A stretch of 64,000 nucleotides of DNA from Leptidea sinapis (GCF_905404315.1 NC_066290.1:9981453-10045452), one strand, 5' to 3'. Positions 21,885 through 33,477 are shown, counted from the stretch's first letter. Program-made: numbers and translations. Notes: generated by a model not told the origin, from the sequence alone.

Positions 21885-22110
21885 GACATCGTCCGCGTAA
21901 GGCGCGGTTTATAATGAAGCGGCGTGGCGCAGACGTATGGCGGACGCGCGTAGTCAAAGAAACACAATGTACACCTTAATATCACGTAGAATAGCGTCGT
22001 ATTTGCCGTAACTAGAATTCCGCGCGCGCCACCAGGTGACGAAAGCCCCTCGCCACCGCGCGCCAGTCGGCAGTCGCAAGCTAGTTGTCGCACGAAGAGC
22101 ACGTTTATGT
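21885..22110. promoter_or_regulatory. CpG-rich island, candidate promoter or 5' region
   Basis: A ~225-bp stretch dense in CG dinucleotides ('cgccaccgcgcgccagtcgg', 'ggcgtggcgcag') in an otherwise AT-rich region 1.7 kb upstream of the first seen CYRI exon. It may be a promoter/first-exon region or the GC-rich end of an unrecognised transposon. No ATG with a CYRI-like N-terminus was found. Confidence 0.25.
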
Positions 22111-23851
22111 AGGTACAGAAAGAATCACAAAAAATGCGCGACGACGTACAATTTAATATAGTGTTTTGTCAGCTCGTGGAACAGTATCCTGCTCTATATG
22201 CGCGCCCCCGCCACTTCAATATATTATACATTCATGGTTCTAATTGATATAATATACTAAAAACGAAAAACAAATTGAAGTATAAAATAAAAAATAATAA
22301 TAAATCAATGAAGCTATTAATTTTGATTTAAAAGAGTGGCAATAAGTTTCTTGCTACTTCTTCTCATTAATTCTCGACTTTTACCAAAGTGGTGGTAAAT
22401 GTAAAAATAAAAGTTAACTTTTGACGCTCATAAGTATCATTCTCTTGACTTTCATGACTTATTTAGATTTTGAATTGATCATGGTAACCACAATGGTACT
22501 TTGGACTGAAATAATATAAAATAACTAACTATAGAGCATCCGTGATATAAATTATTTTTATATCTGTTAGCAGAAAATTTTACCCAATATGAATCTGCTT
22601 TGATCTAATCCGAACGTTCCCTAACATACAGTAGTGCTTTGATGTTGAGAAAATATAAAAACTAGAAAATTAATAGCTGGAAATTTATCACACGTATTCT
22701 ATAAAGGAAGTTCCTACCCAGGAAGCAAAACAACAGATGGTTCCCGTTCGAACGACTCCATTAAGACTAATATTAACAAACTGTCTCTGTTCGGTTGATA
22801 ATCGATAATTGATACAAATCACTTAACTGCCCTTTATCACGTCACATGCGGCACTGAAAACAAATCATTGTTTGGCAAAATTTAAGGCTCAGTTTTTGTA
22901 GTGAAGACTGTTACGCGCCAAGCCCAGACTTCACCAAAGACACTTCAAACTGAGTTTAATTAAACTAGTTTAAATGCCAGTCTTGATCTCGATTATACAC
23001 AAAGCGTAATCGTAACTTAAACTGAGTGTACATATCATAACTAATGTATCAAATAGCTGTGAAAATTGTCATCGATAAGTATGAACAATTATGAAATTCC
23101 TATTTGCCTAAGTTTCTGTTACGGTATCGACAGTGAACAACTCTTGAGCGCGGTCTGATATGTTTACCGTCCAAAATTCGGCAGTCAGTATTTAAACGCG
23201 TTTACGTTATAACTGCGTTTAGTTTGTGTTGGTGAAATGTGAATTAAATGTTTACAGGCGTAAACTTTGTTCAAAGTGTTCTTGATCGCCTTCTACTTGA
23301 ATGATGAAATTAGCCCTGTGTAGTTTTTTTTTGTGGATATTGAATCAGAATGAGATATAATTAAAAAGTTATAGCATTAATGATTTCTTCATGTATAATT
23401 CTAAATTGTAATATTAATAATAATTGTGAATGGGTAGAAAACTTAAAGTTACACTTACAAATACTAATAAATGGAGAACTGTTTTTTCCTTGATTATACT
23501 GCAGAAACTACTGAACCGATCGGAATAATACTTATACCATGAGAAGAAGCGCGGTTTGTAGAAAGTTTTAATATTGTTTGTTGGTGATTACTTATCCGGA
23601 ACCTTTATTTTATTACATAATATGACAGTTATTTATACGATGAGTGGGCGAGGGTACATCTACTAATCTAAACAGTCCTATGAATAAATTACGAATAATG
23701 ACACTAATATGCAAATAGTAATCGGACAGAGTAACGTCCTAACTCGTCAACGGTTGCTAAGGAAGTGTGTCGACGCCAGGGTCCAGAGGTCCCTACCTCT
23801 CCTCCTGTCACTTTGTACACCACGATTATAATATTATCTCGTTGTTACCAG
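22111..23851. other. Probable CYRI intron, no exon seen
   Basis: AT-rich with a repeat trace at about 22330-22490 ('caataagtttcttgctactt'). The N-terminal CYRI sequence was looked for and not found. The segment ends in a TTACCAG acceptor at 23845-23851. Confidence 0.4.
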
Positions 23852-23983
23852 GTGGTGCCACGAGTGTTGGGTTCACTGGTCGGCGGCGGAATGAGTCCGA
23901 CACAACACTTGGAGCAGCAGCAGGCCCTCGTGAAACAGTTCGCTGAAATACTGGAGTTCGTCTTGAAGTTCGATGAACACAAA
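23852..23983 (+). CDS. CYRI: CYRI/FAM49 homologue, internal exon (first one seen)
   Basis: The exon encodes VVPRVLGSLVGGGMSPTQHL then EQQQALVKQFAEILEFVLKF and DEHK, between an AG acceptor and a GTAAGT donor, ending in phase 0. This matches the central part of CYRI (CYFIP-related Rac1 interactor, DUF1394/CYRIA-B Rac1-binding family). The protein binds active Rac1 at the plasma membrane and opposes activation of the WAVE/Scar complex. Three exons in the window sum to 675 nt (224 residues) against about 323 in vertebrate CYRI-B, so about 100 N-terminal residues including the myristoylated MGN start are missing from view. Introns of 3.1 and 10.5 kb are filled with transposon remains. Confidence 0.9.
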
Positions 23984-24061
23984 GTAAGTGTTACGTGTTA
24001 AGTACTTAATGAACCGCACTGCTCAGACTGGACATTGATGTAGCGGTATAACTGATAGAAA

Positions 24062-24345
24062 TATAACCGCATATGGACATCCGCAAAGCCAGGGGTCAAG
24101 AGATGCGTTGACGGTCTTTGAAGTGGGAGTATGCTCTTATCTTGAAGGTCCTTAACTCGTATCGTTTCAAGAAAACAGCAGTCGGTGATTGATTGACTGG
24201 CTGTGCGAGGAAAGATATTTCTTGCAAAACGCGGGATTGTGGAATGCCAGACAGAATGTCCGGTGATGGGATACGGTTGCTGGTATCAACCAGTGAGCAT
24301 TCCCCGTAATAAATGTGGGGTAGGGTAGCGTATTCAAAGTGAGTG
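24062..24345 (-). mobile_element. CR1-like LINE tail, reversed copy
   Basis: The minus strand reads LPHIYYGECSLVDTSNRIPS and ends FKIRAYSHFKDRQRIS, a decayed version of the YHGECSEELF..IP / FKKRAYSFLKGRQR tail of this RT family. It lies head-to-head with a plus-strand copy starting at about 24346. Confidence 0.6.
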
Positions 24346-24577
24346 GAGTCAAAAAGAGTGGTTGTCAAGGTTTTTTTTCACGTACAACCAAGCTGTGGAA
24401 TGAGCTTCCTTGTGCGGTCCTTTTAGGACAATATGACATGGGTACCTTCAAAAAAAAGCACTTACACCTTCCAGGCAGGCGATGCTCCTGTGATTCCTTT
24501 GAAGTTGCAAAGAATGTGGGCGGTGGTGGATACTTAATATCGGGTGACCTGTACGTTCGTTTGTCCTCTCTTCCATA
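24346..24577 (+). mobile_element. CR1-like LINE tail
   Basis: Translates as TTKLWNELPCAVLLGQYDMG then TFKKKHLHL and continues through the standard 3' UTR ('gtgggcggtggtg', 'gtacgttcgtttgtcctctc') to 'ttccataaaaaa'. 5'-truncated and inside CYRI intron. Confidence 0.7.
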
Positions 24578-27130
24578 AAAAATGCCAATGACTATCTCTC
24601 ATTATATATTTTCGCAATCGTTTCCTGTCATGCGTTAATTCATACAGTATCAATCGAGTGCAATGCTTCAGAAGCTTCAGGTGTACAAGCGAAAGCTTTT
24701 GCACATGACTCATATCAATACAGTGCGAGGTGCTGGCATGTAATTTTTTATCAGTTTCAGTGAGCACTCTTATACGATCAATAATTTAGTTTTGCTAACA
24801 GCAGTTGCTGGATGACATTCACGAAATTCATCACAGAGATATGAGGTATAGTTTGATCACTAAATTGATGTCTCTGGCAACGTTCTTGCGGACAACAACA
24901 GTGAAATAGTGGCGCGAATATTTTCTCCACACAAACTAAAATATAACCTACTCCCATAGTTTTCCATGTTTAAATACCGTAATTATTACTAGCCCAGATG
25001 TTTTAGTATTGTCTACGTATGGTAAAAACTACAAAGTCGATATTCTGTGGATAACATTTTTAATATAGGAGAGTTTCCTTCTACAACACGAAATAACGCC
25101 CTATGCTAATGCGTGTCCTATATTTGTATGACAATCGTAGGCTGGGACACAGATGTTATTCAAATAATGTATTCTACAGCATTGTACACGACTACAATGA
25201 ATCATGGAATGATAACAAACAACGCTTGAGGGGCCATTTGACCCACACCTATATACATATGAACAATGTACTCTGTACTATTCATATTATGCACTGAAAT
25301 TAAACCAATTGACATATGCGCGTAGCTTTTGGATTTGGAAGGTAACAAACGGATACGACAATAATTGCAAGACAGCAACATTTCTACTAAAAATTCATTT
25401 ACGGCCGTTTTCAATAAGAGATAATAACTAGAGATAAACGTAATTGAAAACGGCTGTTATTCGTAAAGCGAAAGATAGATTTGGATTTATGTTTAAGGCG
25501 ATACATTCAAAATAGATCGGTAAACACGTACCTTAACCACTTAGATCATGATAAATAGGACTTTTTTCAAACTGCTTATTAAAGGTCAAAATCGACCATC
25601 CATTCGAAAAAATACGATTCAGACTTCGGAATATCGGGCGCAAAGAGCTCAGCGGGATTATTTTTAATAAAACTGAAAAAAATAATAACAAAATTTTTAT
25701 GATTTATAACGTATTTATGTCATAGTAAACTTAATTCATACACACAAACGTTCTATGACAATTCTTTTGAATTTTGCAACACATATATTTTGTACATCTA
25801 GTCGTTCTGCTGTAAAAGGCTAAAAGTATATATCACCCTATAAAAGGCTCACTAATGAGACTATCCGATAAATTTTCCAGAAATACAAAAACAATTCTCA
25901 CAGTCTTCGATGCAATTCGTAGTGTCATTGCTTTATGTCCGAAGATATTTTCGGACGTACCTGCGGCGAATTTCTTTCTCACTCAACGCTAAAAATGGTA
26001 CTTATATTAAAGCCAAAAAAGGACCAAAAACATGTTAATTTAAACTCATAATTGAGGTCTTATTTCTAAACCCTCAACGGTATGCTGTCCCAATTAAAAC
26101 ACTGTTCTTATTATTCATAGTAGAAGCTATAAAACATGGATGCAAAACACATTTGGTAGTAGAAAGCCAGATTTGATATGACCTCGGCCAACACTGTATG
26201 AGTCAGCTCCTCTATTTGTTTACTTTGTAATAAGCTGATGATAGAATGGTTTGGCGTGTTATATTATTTAGTAATTGCGCCGCGGCCGCTGCAGATTTGT
26301 ATATTTATATTGAGGGTTTAATAATGTAGTGCTCGTGAGTCTTTCAACACTTGTAAATTGTAATCTGCTACTTGAAGAGTTTCAAAGATATTGCAAACGA
26401 TAAGAAGTTAAGGTTATTTACGAACAGCTCCTCCTTCATAGTGTCTTAGTTTATTATTCACTTCATTTTTATGAATGTTTATGAACTTAGCAGCTAATAA
26501 AAAATATGCCGAGCTTAAAGCAAACCTGAGATTTACAAACCTAAAGATGTGATGATAATACATTCTGAAATATGTTATATGACATATTTAACAGGTGTAT
26601 CTTGTAGATGAGATAGGTATGCTACTATCAAATAATATAGACTCTCGTTATTCTTATGGTTTAAAGAATATGGTTATATTCGTAACCATACGTTGGGAGT
26701 TGATTATAAATTAATAGTTAGTTAAATTATAAATATTAAGGGTTAATTTAAATTTATATATATAAAAGTGAATGTATGTTTGTATGTTCCCTAATATCTC
26801 CTAAACTATCCCACTGATCTCCATGAAATCTTTTGTAATAGAATCGTTGAAGCTCAAGGAAGGTTTACATAAATAATTGATATAGCAAAACAACGTTTGC
26901 CAGGTCAGCTGGTTATAAATAATATTAATAGTTTATTTAATCCCCTCCTTACTTCCACAGACCGACCACCACCCACCACTACCATTATACTCAGTGCGGC
27001 AACAGTCGTTCCTCCGAGTTCCGTTAATTATTTTTTTCAACACTCGGCGAACAAAGTTTTAGAAGAACAAACATTAAAGATCAAACAATAAGTACATGTA
27101 ATTATTAATTCATATTCTTTAACGTTTTAG
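24578..27130. other. CYRI intron with decayed repeats
   Basis: About 25590-25870 is an old minus-strand copy of the LINE tail of the 61632 family ('ctcagcgggatta', 'gacaattcttttga'). A short inverted repeat (arms 'cggccgttttcaat' and 'attgaaaacggctg') lies at 25402-25456. About 26753-26913 is a Helitron-like relic ending 'aacgtttgccaggtcagctg'. No exon seen. Confidence 0.5.
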
Positions 27131-27408
27131 ATGAAAACACCAGCCATCCAGAATGACTTCAGCTACTACAGACGGATAGTCTCTCGGGGTGGACTCATAA
27201 ATGCAGAACCGCCCTCCGGGGAAGAACCACATCTTGGCGCCGAGGTCGCCAACAGAATGTCTCTCTTCTACGCACAAGCTACTCCAATGCTGAAAGTGTT
27301 GTCAGAATCCACGAGTCAGTTCGTGAACGATAATCAACAAGATCTGGAGAATACGACGGAAACCCTGAGTACGATGGCCAAAGTTTGCTTGAGGATGTTG
27401 GAGAACCC
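27131..27408 (+). CDS. CYRI: CYRI/FAM49 homologue, exon with Rac1-binding arginines
   Basis: Acceptor TTTTAG then ATGAAAACACCAGCC; the exon encodes MKTPAIQNDFSYYRRIVSRG and ends LENTTETLSTMAKVCLRMLE + NP before a GTGAGT donor, in phase 2. The ATG is internal, not the start: the previous exon ends in phase 0 and vertebrate CYRI has the same K/M junction. The paired arginines after SYY (27170-27175) align with R160/R161 of vertebrate CYRI-B, known to be needed for Rac1 binding, so the key contact is conserved. Also seen are ANRMSLFYAQATPMLKVLSE and LSTMAKVC, both family hallmarks. Confidence 0.92.
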
Positions 27409-27690
27409 GTGAGTATTTTGTTTTTGATGTGAAAAGTTTTGAGTCTGGTTGGACACTTTATGGATGTGGAAACAATACTAAGCTCGTAGAACCATCACAT
27501 TGGTGACGCTCCAAAGCTATCAGTTCTCAAGTGCAGGCCTACTTTATTGACAGTCTTTTTTGAAGTGAAGTTTCTTATTCAGGCGTGCTGAACTCTACTA
27601 CTTTTATGGTTGGTGAATGACGTTAAGCTGTCACCCTCAGCTATTTAACACCCGTACGGTTCCGACTAGTAAGTGTTGGGTGTAACTGTC
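27409..27690. other. Start of large CYRI intron
   Basis: No motif. The intron runs 27409-37864 (10.5 kb) and is mostly repeats. Confidence 0.5.
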
Positions 27691-27872
27691 TCCCTCGTAC
27701 AACAAAGCTGTGGAATGAGCTTCCTTGTACGGGTACCTTTGAAAAATCGCATACACCTTTCTAAAAGGCAGGGAACATCCCTGTGCTTCCACTGGTGTTG
27801 GAGGTTGTTTCCACATGTAAAAGATGTTGTATCCACATGTAAACGCCGATTAAGAAAGGTCGAACAATTGTG
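27691..27872 (+). mobile_element. CR1-like LINE tail, decayed
   Basis: Contains 'caaagctgtggaatgagctt' and 'gggtacctttgaaaaa', then a 3' UTR that has lost most matching sequence. 5'-truncated, within CYRI intron. Confidence 0.6.
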
Positions 27873-28775
27873 ATACATTATCACAGTTTTGTAGATTTAC
27901 GTAAAGAATTTTATATATATCTCTATATCTATTAATAATAATATCCTAGTGATGCATGTTTTGCACACCGTAACAAAGCGACGATGTGACGTCATCGACG
28001 TCAGAGATATTGTAACCGGGTAGTATATCGTAATTAAAATGTAGCGGTGTATTAAATACACAGACAAAGTAACAGCGCGCCACTAGTCATTTTAAATATT
28101 TAGAGCTCCAGAAAAACAATTACTAGAGCTATATTCATCCAAAATGTATCATAACACAACGATCGTGCCATAAACAATCTCCAAAAGTAAATAAACACGG
28201 CAGAAAGGTAAACGTGCATATAAATATTGCGTCGTTTTAATCTGGGGATTTAGGTCAAGCAGAAACTGCTGTCAAATGGCCCATTTATTTTTGATAGTAA
28301 CTGGGCTTGGGGAATATGACTTCCTTTAGTATTCTTTGTTTTTGTTACTTTAACGCGCGGACTGACTAGGATTGTAAACGTTACATCCAACCCTACAGTA
28401 TTTGTGTTGATCATGTGGCTAAGCTGCAAATGGGCATTTATTATACTGATTTTCATTTGGTCATTCAAAATCTACATATTAAATTGAAAATTTGTTCGGT
28501 TTAAGTTTTAAGAAAGTACTAATTCTATTAAATTCTTTCAAAAAAATATGTTTTTATAGCTGAAAATTCGGAGATTTTTGACTCCAAAGTATATTTTTGG
28601 GAAGCAACTTCAAAATTTTTATTGGATATTTCAAATTATATATAAATATTCTATTCGGATCAAAATTTTCTTTAAGTCCTTCATTGTGCACTGTATTTTT
28701 TGCGTAATAGACTCTCTAAGAAACCAATTTTTGTGAATATTGAGGTTCGACTATCTAGACGGAATGGTAAATAGT
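27873..28775. other. CYRI intron, no gene recognised
   Basis: AT-rich with no identified repeat. A short CG-containing tract near 27980-28030 has no further feature. Confidence 0.35.
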
Positions 28776-28779
28776 GTAA

Positions 28780-29055
28780 TTGAAGAGATATGTGGAGGTA
28801 GAGATGTTGTGGCAGCTATTGAAAGGGATTTATGAGGATGTCTGGTTTATGTACAGTGGTGTTCCGAAGTTCAATCTTGTCATGTGTCGAAATCATGCCA
28901 ACTATCTAGGAACTTCAATATATAACCAAGTAAATAATAAAATAAAAATTGCGGACCTCTCTTCTTACAAAGTAAGATCTACAGTACGAGAGTGGCCTTT
29001 ACAATTCAGCTATGATGAAACAGAGAATTATCAATTCAAAGTTAGTATACTTTGA
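28780..29055 (+). other. Open frame of 91 codons, unidentified
   Basis: A frame ending in TGA at 29053-29055 reads LWQLLKGIYEDVWFMYSGVP and later IKIADLSSYKVRSTVREWPL. Composition looks protein-like, but I do not recognise it and there are no clear splice sites. It lies in a CYRI intron on the same strand. It could be a transposon relic. A parallel frame in the 5' part looks equally coding-like, which suggests a frameshift. Confidence 0.25.
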
Positions 29056-29531
29056 TATATATTATATTTAATTATGTTTATTTATTTATTTATAAGTATT
29101 TGCTTTACCTATTACTATTTAATTTTATACAGTTTCTTATTGTAAGATAGGTATACTTTAAAGTCAGATAAATATTGTTTAAGTGTCAGTCTTACTTCTA
29201 TTTCATTAATTATTAACATTAAATAAAATTACTTAACAGACGGTAATCACTGGTTGGCTCTGCACAGGGTTTCCTAGTGAGCCATCCAGACGAATTAAAT
29301 ACATTAAAGGTGCCTCTTTGTTTCTGTTTTTGGGACGGACACTGTAAATATTATTTATTTTATTTCTATTTATTTAATTTATTTATACTTTAATAAAACG
29401 GCGTAAGCCAATTACAATATTAAAGTAAGAATTAATTACAAACTAAACATATTACACAAATAATAGTTAATAAATACAAAGTTTACTGTAAATATAATTA
29501 TACAAATAAAATTTGAAAAACAACATTTTAT
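29056..29531. other. AT-rich intron sequence
   Basis: Low-complexity TTTA-rich tracts near 29080 and 29360. No gene recognised. Confidence 0.35.
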
Positions 29532-29604
29532 GAACGATGCGGGACTCGAACCCACGATCTCCGGCGTTCCGTGCCGGTGCTCTAACTACTGAGCTAACCG
29601 TTCT
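29532..29604 (-). ncRNA. tRNA-like cloverleaf (probably a SINE head or tRNA pseudogene)
   Basis: The minus strand folds as a full tRNA: a 7-bp acceptor stem with one G-T pair (GAACGGT with ATCGTTC), D stem GCTC/GAGC, 5-bp anticodon stem CCGGC/GCCGG, T arm GTGGG-TTCGAGT-CCCGC. The anticodon loop is ACGGAAC, which would place C at position 33 and GGA as anticodon. C33 is abnormal, and GGA would be a Ser tRNA, yet the long Ser variable arm is absent. A tRNA-derived element is therefore more likely than a working tRNA. Confidence 0.5.
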
Positions 29605-29824
29605 AGTGACGTTTCGTTATAAAATCTTGTATGCTTTGTTCAACTCTCAGGTTGTGTTATTATAATTAATAATAAATAAATGAAAATGAAATGAAAAATG
29701 AGTGGATGGATGTAAAGCTATTGCACAAGTTCGAAGAGCGGATGTGGTTGAAGTGTTGGGGAAGGTAGACCACGGCCGCGGCGCACCACGTTCTGCGTCG
29801 AGGTGGTGACAGGCGACTTAGGGA

Positions 29825-30058
29825 ATTTACCAGTGAGAGGCTTTTTTGCACACGATACCCTCTAGATTATGGGTACCACAATGGTGTCTATTTCTGCCGT
29901 GAAGCAGAAATGTGTAAGCATTACTGTCTTTCGCTCTGAATGGTGCCGTAGTTAGTAAAATTACTGGGCAAATGAGACTTAAAATCTTATGTCTCAAGGT
30001 GACGAACGTAGGTAATTATAGTGCCGCTCAACGTGACGCCCAGCTCGTCTCGTCCCTA
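29825..30058 (-). repeat. SINE/MITE-like repeat S, reversed copy
   Basis: Contains 'tttctgccgtgaagcagaaa', 'gggcaaatgagactta' and ends 'cagctcgtctcgtccc', the reverse of the family seen at 38258-38490, 45706-46000, 55716-55800 and 57688-57750. Length about 230-300 bp, non-coding. The superfamily is unknown to me. Confidence 0.65.
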
Positions 30059-31039
30059 ATTGTTGTAAAAAATATATACAAACGGACAATAGACTTATTG
30101 GAAAATGAAAATACAAAAGCTTTTCCATGACAATGATCATTCAAGATTTAATTAAGTAATTTGTTTGTGCATTATAATTAGTAACATATAAGATAAAACT
30201 TAAACATACATGAAAATGATTATTTAAATGCTATTATTAAATTCAGTTTGGGGTCTTAAATTAAATAATATTAAATGCACTTACTACTTTTTTGATTTTT
30301 GGAAGTAGGTTATAGTTAAATGCGGGTTCTAAACAACAATCATTTATTAAATTGAGATATTGGAATGTTTTATAATTTTCATGAATACTTTTTACATAAA
30401 TCCTATGTGAACTATGGGTTTTCAAGTAAATGTATTAAAATAATAAAAGTTTTCGTATAAAATAAAAACTTACTACGTATTAAATATACTGACGCAGACG
30501 AGGATAAAGAGCGGTACTTATTAAAAATTACTTCAGTCAGACCACACCGCTAGGGTTGCCAACCGTACTATAAAATATAGTTTGGACTTAACGTATTTTA
30601 TCTGTAACACTCACACAGTACGTTAAAATATTATTTTTACATAAACTTAATATATTGTGGCATATGCAAGCCAAATTTTTTTTATTAACGTATTACAAAA
30701 AATAATTTCTTAGAGAAAAATACACCACTGGTATCCAAAACGATAATATAACGCGGGCTCTGAACACAGCCACGAGAAGTAAAAACATTTCAAGGTGTCA
30801 AGTTCCTCCTACAAGATAAAAGTCTTTAAACTTCAATAATTGATGTTTTGTTTCATTAGTCTGTACTCTTTATTTAGTCTTCTTCTAGAAAGTGTTGGCA
30901 ACCCTAGTACTGCTGCGCTATCGGAACAAGGACGAATTTATTGTATTACACGATCTCATATTACGACCGTGTTATTTTTGCAGTATTACGAACTTTTTGA
31001 AAGTTGACTTATATCTAGAAATGTCGCCAGATTTAAATA
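30059..31039. other. AT-rich CYRI intron, no gene
   Basis: No recognisable repeat or exon. Short similar phrases ('agggttgccaaccgta', 'gttggcaaccctag') at 30552 and 30892 are inverted relative to each other and may bound a ~350-bp element. Confidence 0.35.
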
Positions 31040-31300
31040 TATATTATATTACATATAAATGTGAAAGTTTGTATGTCTGGATGTATGTTTGAACGTCTTT
31101 AACGCAAAATCTACTGAATAGATTTTGATGAAACTTTACAATAATATAGCTTACACACCAGAATAACATATAGGCTATAATTTATAAAACTATAGTGTAA
31201 TTATACAAAATATAAAAGAAGTATGATTGTTACTAATTAATACAACTAGCGCCATCTCTACAATTTATATGGTAAAACATCGTTTGCCGGGTCAGCTAGT
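31040..31300 (+). mobile_element. Helitron-like element, divergent subfamily
   Basis: Ends CGTTTGCCGGGTCAGCTAGT (CTAGT at 31296-31300) and starts near 'acatataaatgtgaaagttt'. The interior differs from the main subfamily but has the 'caaaatctactgaatagatt' block typical of such elements. Confidence 0.6.
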
Positions 31301-31544
31301 ATTACATATACATATTGGGTTAAAATTTACTTGTATTCCGTTAATAACTTACGTAAAAAAATATCGTCTGCAAAAATGTAAGTATGGTGAAGAAACTAAA
31401 AAGTAAAAATGAATTTTCTCTGTAACAAAAAAATTGCTGTATTAAATACTTATATTTTATACCTAATGTAATGACAATCTATAATATACAATATTCATGC
31501 ATGCATGACAATATTTATTCAAATAAAACAAATCTTATAGTTAT

Positions 31545-31925
31545 ATTTACAATACTATGATTACCTACATTAAATTAAAATTATTATTATGGCGGAGCAT
31601 ACCAAGAATACTGGCAGCATTTCCACGTTGGATAGCTAGGATGATCCGTTGACGTTGAATAGCTGCCAGCGCTTGGGTTGCCAGTAGCCCTATTGAGGCG
31701 AGAAGATAGTACTTTGTACATTCTCCGCGCCTCTGGGCCCCCGGGGCCAAGTGTCTCGACAGCAAACGGCACAAAGATGTATGGCTCACTGAGACCGACA
31801 CGTTTGCGACGCTTGCTGTCTTCGGCGGTCGAAGCAACAGCCCCAGCACCAACTAATGTAACTTGGACCTGAGAAGGAGCCAGCAAGTCGTGTCCCACAC
31901 CAGCGTCCTTCGTGCACAAGATTCC
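31545..31925 (-). mobile_element. Retroelement RT C-terminal fragment
   Basis: The minus strand from 31919 encodes VQVTLVGAGAVASTAEDSKR, then YIFVPFAVETLGPGGPEARR, then (after a frame change near 31640) QRIILAIQRGNAASILGMLR. I recognise the FVPxAVETLGxxG...AIQRGNAASxLG order from a widespread invertebrate LINE-like RT family. Only the 3' end survives and it is frameshifted. Confidence 0.55.
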
Positions 31926-31954
31926 AGGATCATTCCATTAGGAATTTTTTGAAT

Positions 31955-32191
31955 TAAACCTCTTCTGTAGGTTTTGCGTTTTGCCCGGACATACATACAA
32001 ACAAACTAACAATATTTCTATACTTTTTTGGATTCAGTATTGTTTGTAGAATACACAGCAAGTTTTCTTTTATAAAAATATTTAATGTACAGTTTTTATT
32101 TATCAAGAGGCTACATATTATAACGCCAATTGCAAACGATATTTTTGCTGCTTGTAGCATTACGCGGAGCACGTCGCGGGCAACAGCTAGT
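31955..32191 (+). mobile_element. Helitron-like relic
   Basis: Ends 'gtcgcgggcaacagctagta'; a related reversed piece starts at 46280 ('tactagctgtgactgtcttc') and shares 'aaatgcacagtttttactta'-like sequence. The shared CAGCTAGT end suggests another Helitron subfamily, but the 5' end is unclear. Confidence 0.4.
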
Positions 32192-32594
32192 ATAACATGT
32201 AGTTTCCTGTTTATAACGTACTTATCCAAAGTTAATTAAATGAAACGATCTCAGGACGTTCATCATCCTATGACGCCTCACCCACTTCCTTATCAAAACG
32301 TATTCGGTGGAGGCACGGCGGCCACAAGTGATTCACTTCCAATATCAACGCACCCCAATATAAGCCGTGGCCGCATCAGGATAGCGACGAGATTTGATTG
32401 TAGGGCACCTTACATTTCTGCGACGGTTGTACAATTGTGCGCCATTGAAAGTGACAATAGGTCGTGTGCCTTGAATTACAATAACATTGTTAGATTTGAT
32501 CGTTGCCGAAGTTCAAATATGTTGTCGTGGCATTGGCAGGAGCACCGTACATCATTTTGTTAATTTTAACGGACACTTGCCTGAATCGACGGTC

Positions 32595-32785
32595 CATCCT
32601 TAAGATTGGATATTATGCTGTTATTTAGACAGTGTTTCACTAAACACTTTGTCATTGCGTGGCGTTGTATTCAAAGCACGGTCGAAGCACAACTGAACGA
32701 AAACTCTACCTAATAGACGCGTAGGCAGAGTTTTGCTTCTGACAATTTTTGAGCGTGATCGTCAGTCTTGTTGTTTATTTTTTGA
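32595..32785 (+). repeat. Dispersed repeat D, copy 1
   Basis: The blocks 'attatgctgttatttagaca', 'aacactttgtcatt' and 'gcagagttttgcttctgaca' recur in the same order at 54010-54180. Non-coding, class unknown. It is immediately followed by a CR1-like tail. Confidence 0.6.
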
Positions 32786-32789
32786 GCGG

Positions 32790-32965
32790 TGTTTTCAGGA
32801 CGATACGACATGGGGACTTTCAAAAATCGTAGACTTACCTTAAAGGCGGGTTACGCCCTAGTGGTTAATCTGTATTTGCGGAAGAACGTCGGCGATCACA
32901 ATAGATGAGGTGTTTTGGAAGTGACCCGTACGGTTACTTGTCCTCCTCAACCATAAAAAAATTGC
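32790..32965 (+). mobile_element. CR1-like LINE tail, decayed
   Basis: 'ggacgatacgacatggggac' then 'gacccgtacggttacttgtc' and 'ccataaaaaa' mark the end of the common RT family. About 170 bp remain. Confidence 0.6.
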
Positions 32966-33117
32966 GAACGGAAATCATCAGATGGGTCTACTATCCATTA
33001 CGTCACTCTTTCCAACCTATGCGCACCTATACCGGATATACCGGAAGTTATAAACGAATTACTAATATATGGACAGGAGTTTATAGACTTACAGTATCCT
33101 ACCGTAGAAACTATCAA

Positions 33118-33232
33118 AGCGTGCGAGAGAGAAGGACAACTATAACGAACATACAGCAAAATAGAAAAGAAAAGCGAATCTATTGCGACTGTAACCGATT
33201 TTGATTGACAAGTCGTAAACAGTCAGCCACGC
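33118..33232 (+). repeat. Dispersed repeat G, partial copy
   Basis: 'gtaaccgattttgattgaca' and 'agtcgtaaacagtcagccac' match the repeat at 19955 and its reversed copy at 42296. Non-coding. Confidence 0.55.
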
Positions 33233-33477
33233 ACACATTGACAAATCAAAATTGGTATTCGTTCGTTGTTGTTCTTTTATTATTGAGAAGCCCTTATGCT
33301 AACGTTGAGAAGTTACCGTTGGTTGGATGTGCAAAGATATTGTTATAGTCAATGAAATATTATAATAATATTTATTTATGGCTATTTTTATATAAAAGTA
33401 ATAATAAGTAAAGATTAGTGAATGTAGAATAAGCGCGTGAGCTTTGTAAGGATGCAAGTGGCGCCGGGAAAAGCGCG

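Noticed and set aside
21761..22102. 113-codon minus frame over the CpG-rich patch
   Set aside because: No recognisable motif; high GC reduces stop codons and makes chance frames long.
27131..27133. ATG as the start of an independent CYRI short isoform
   Set aside because: It directly follows a splice acceptor, the upstream exon ends in phase 0 and the family has Met at this position internally.
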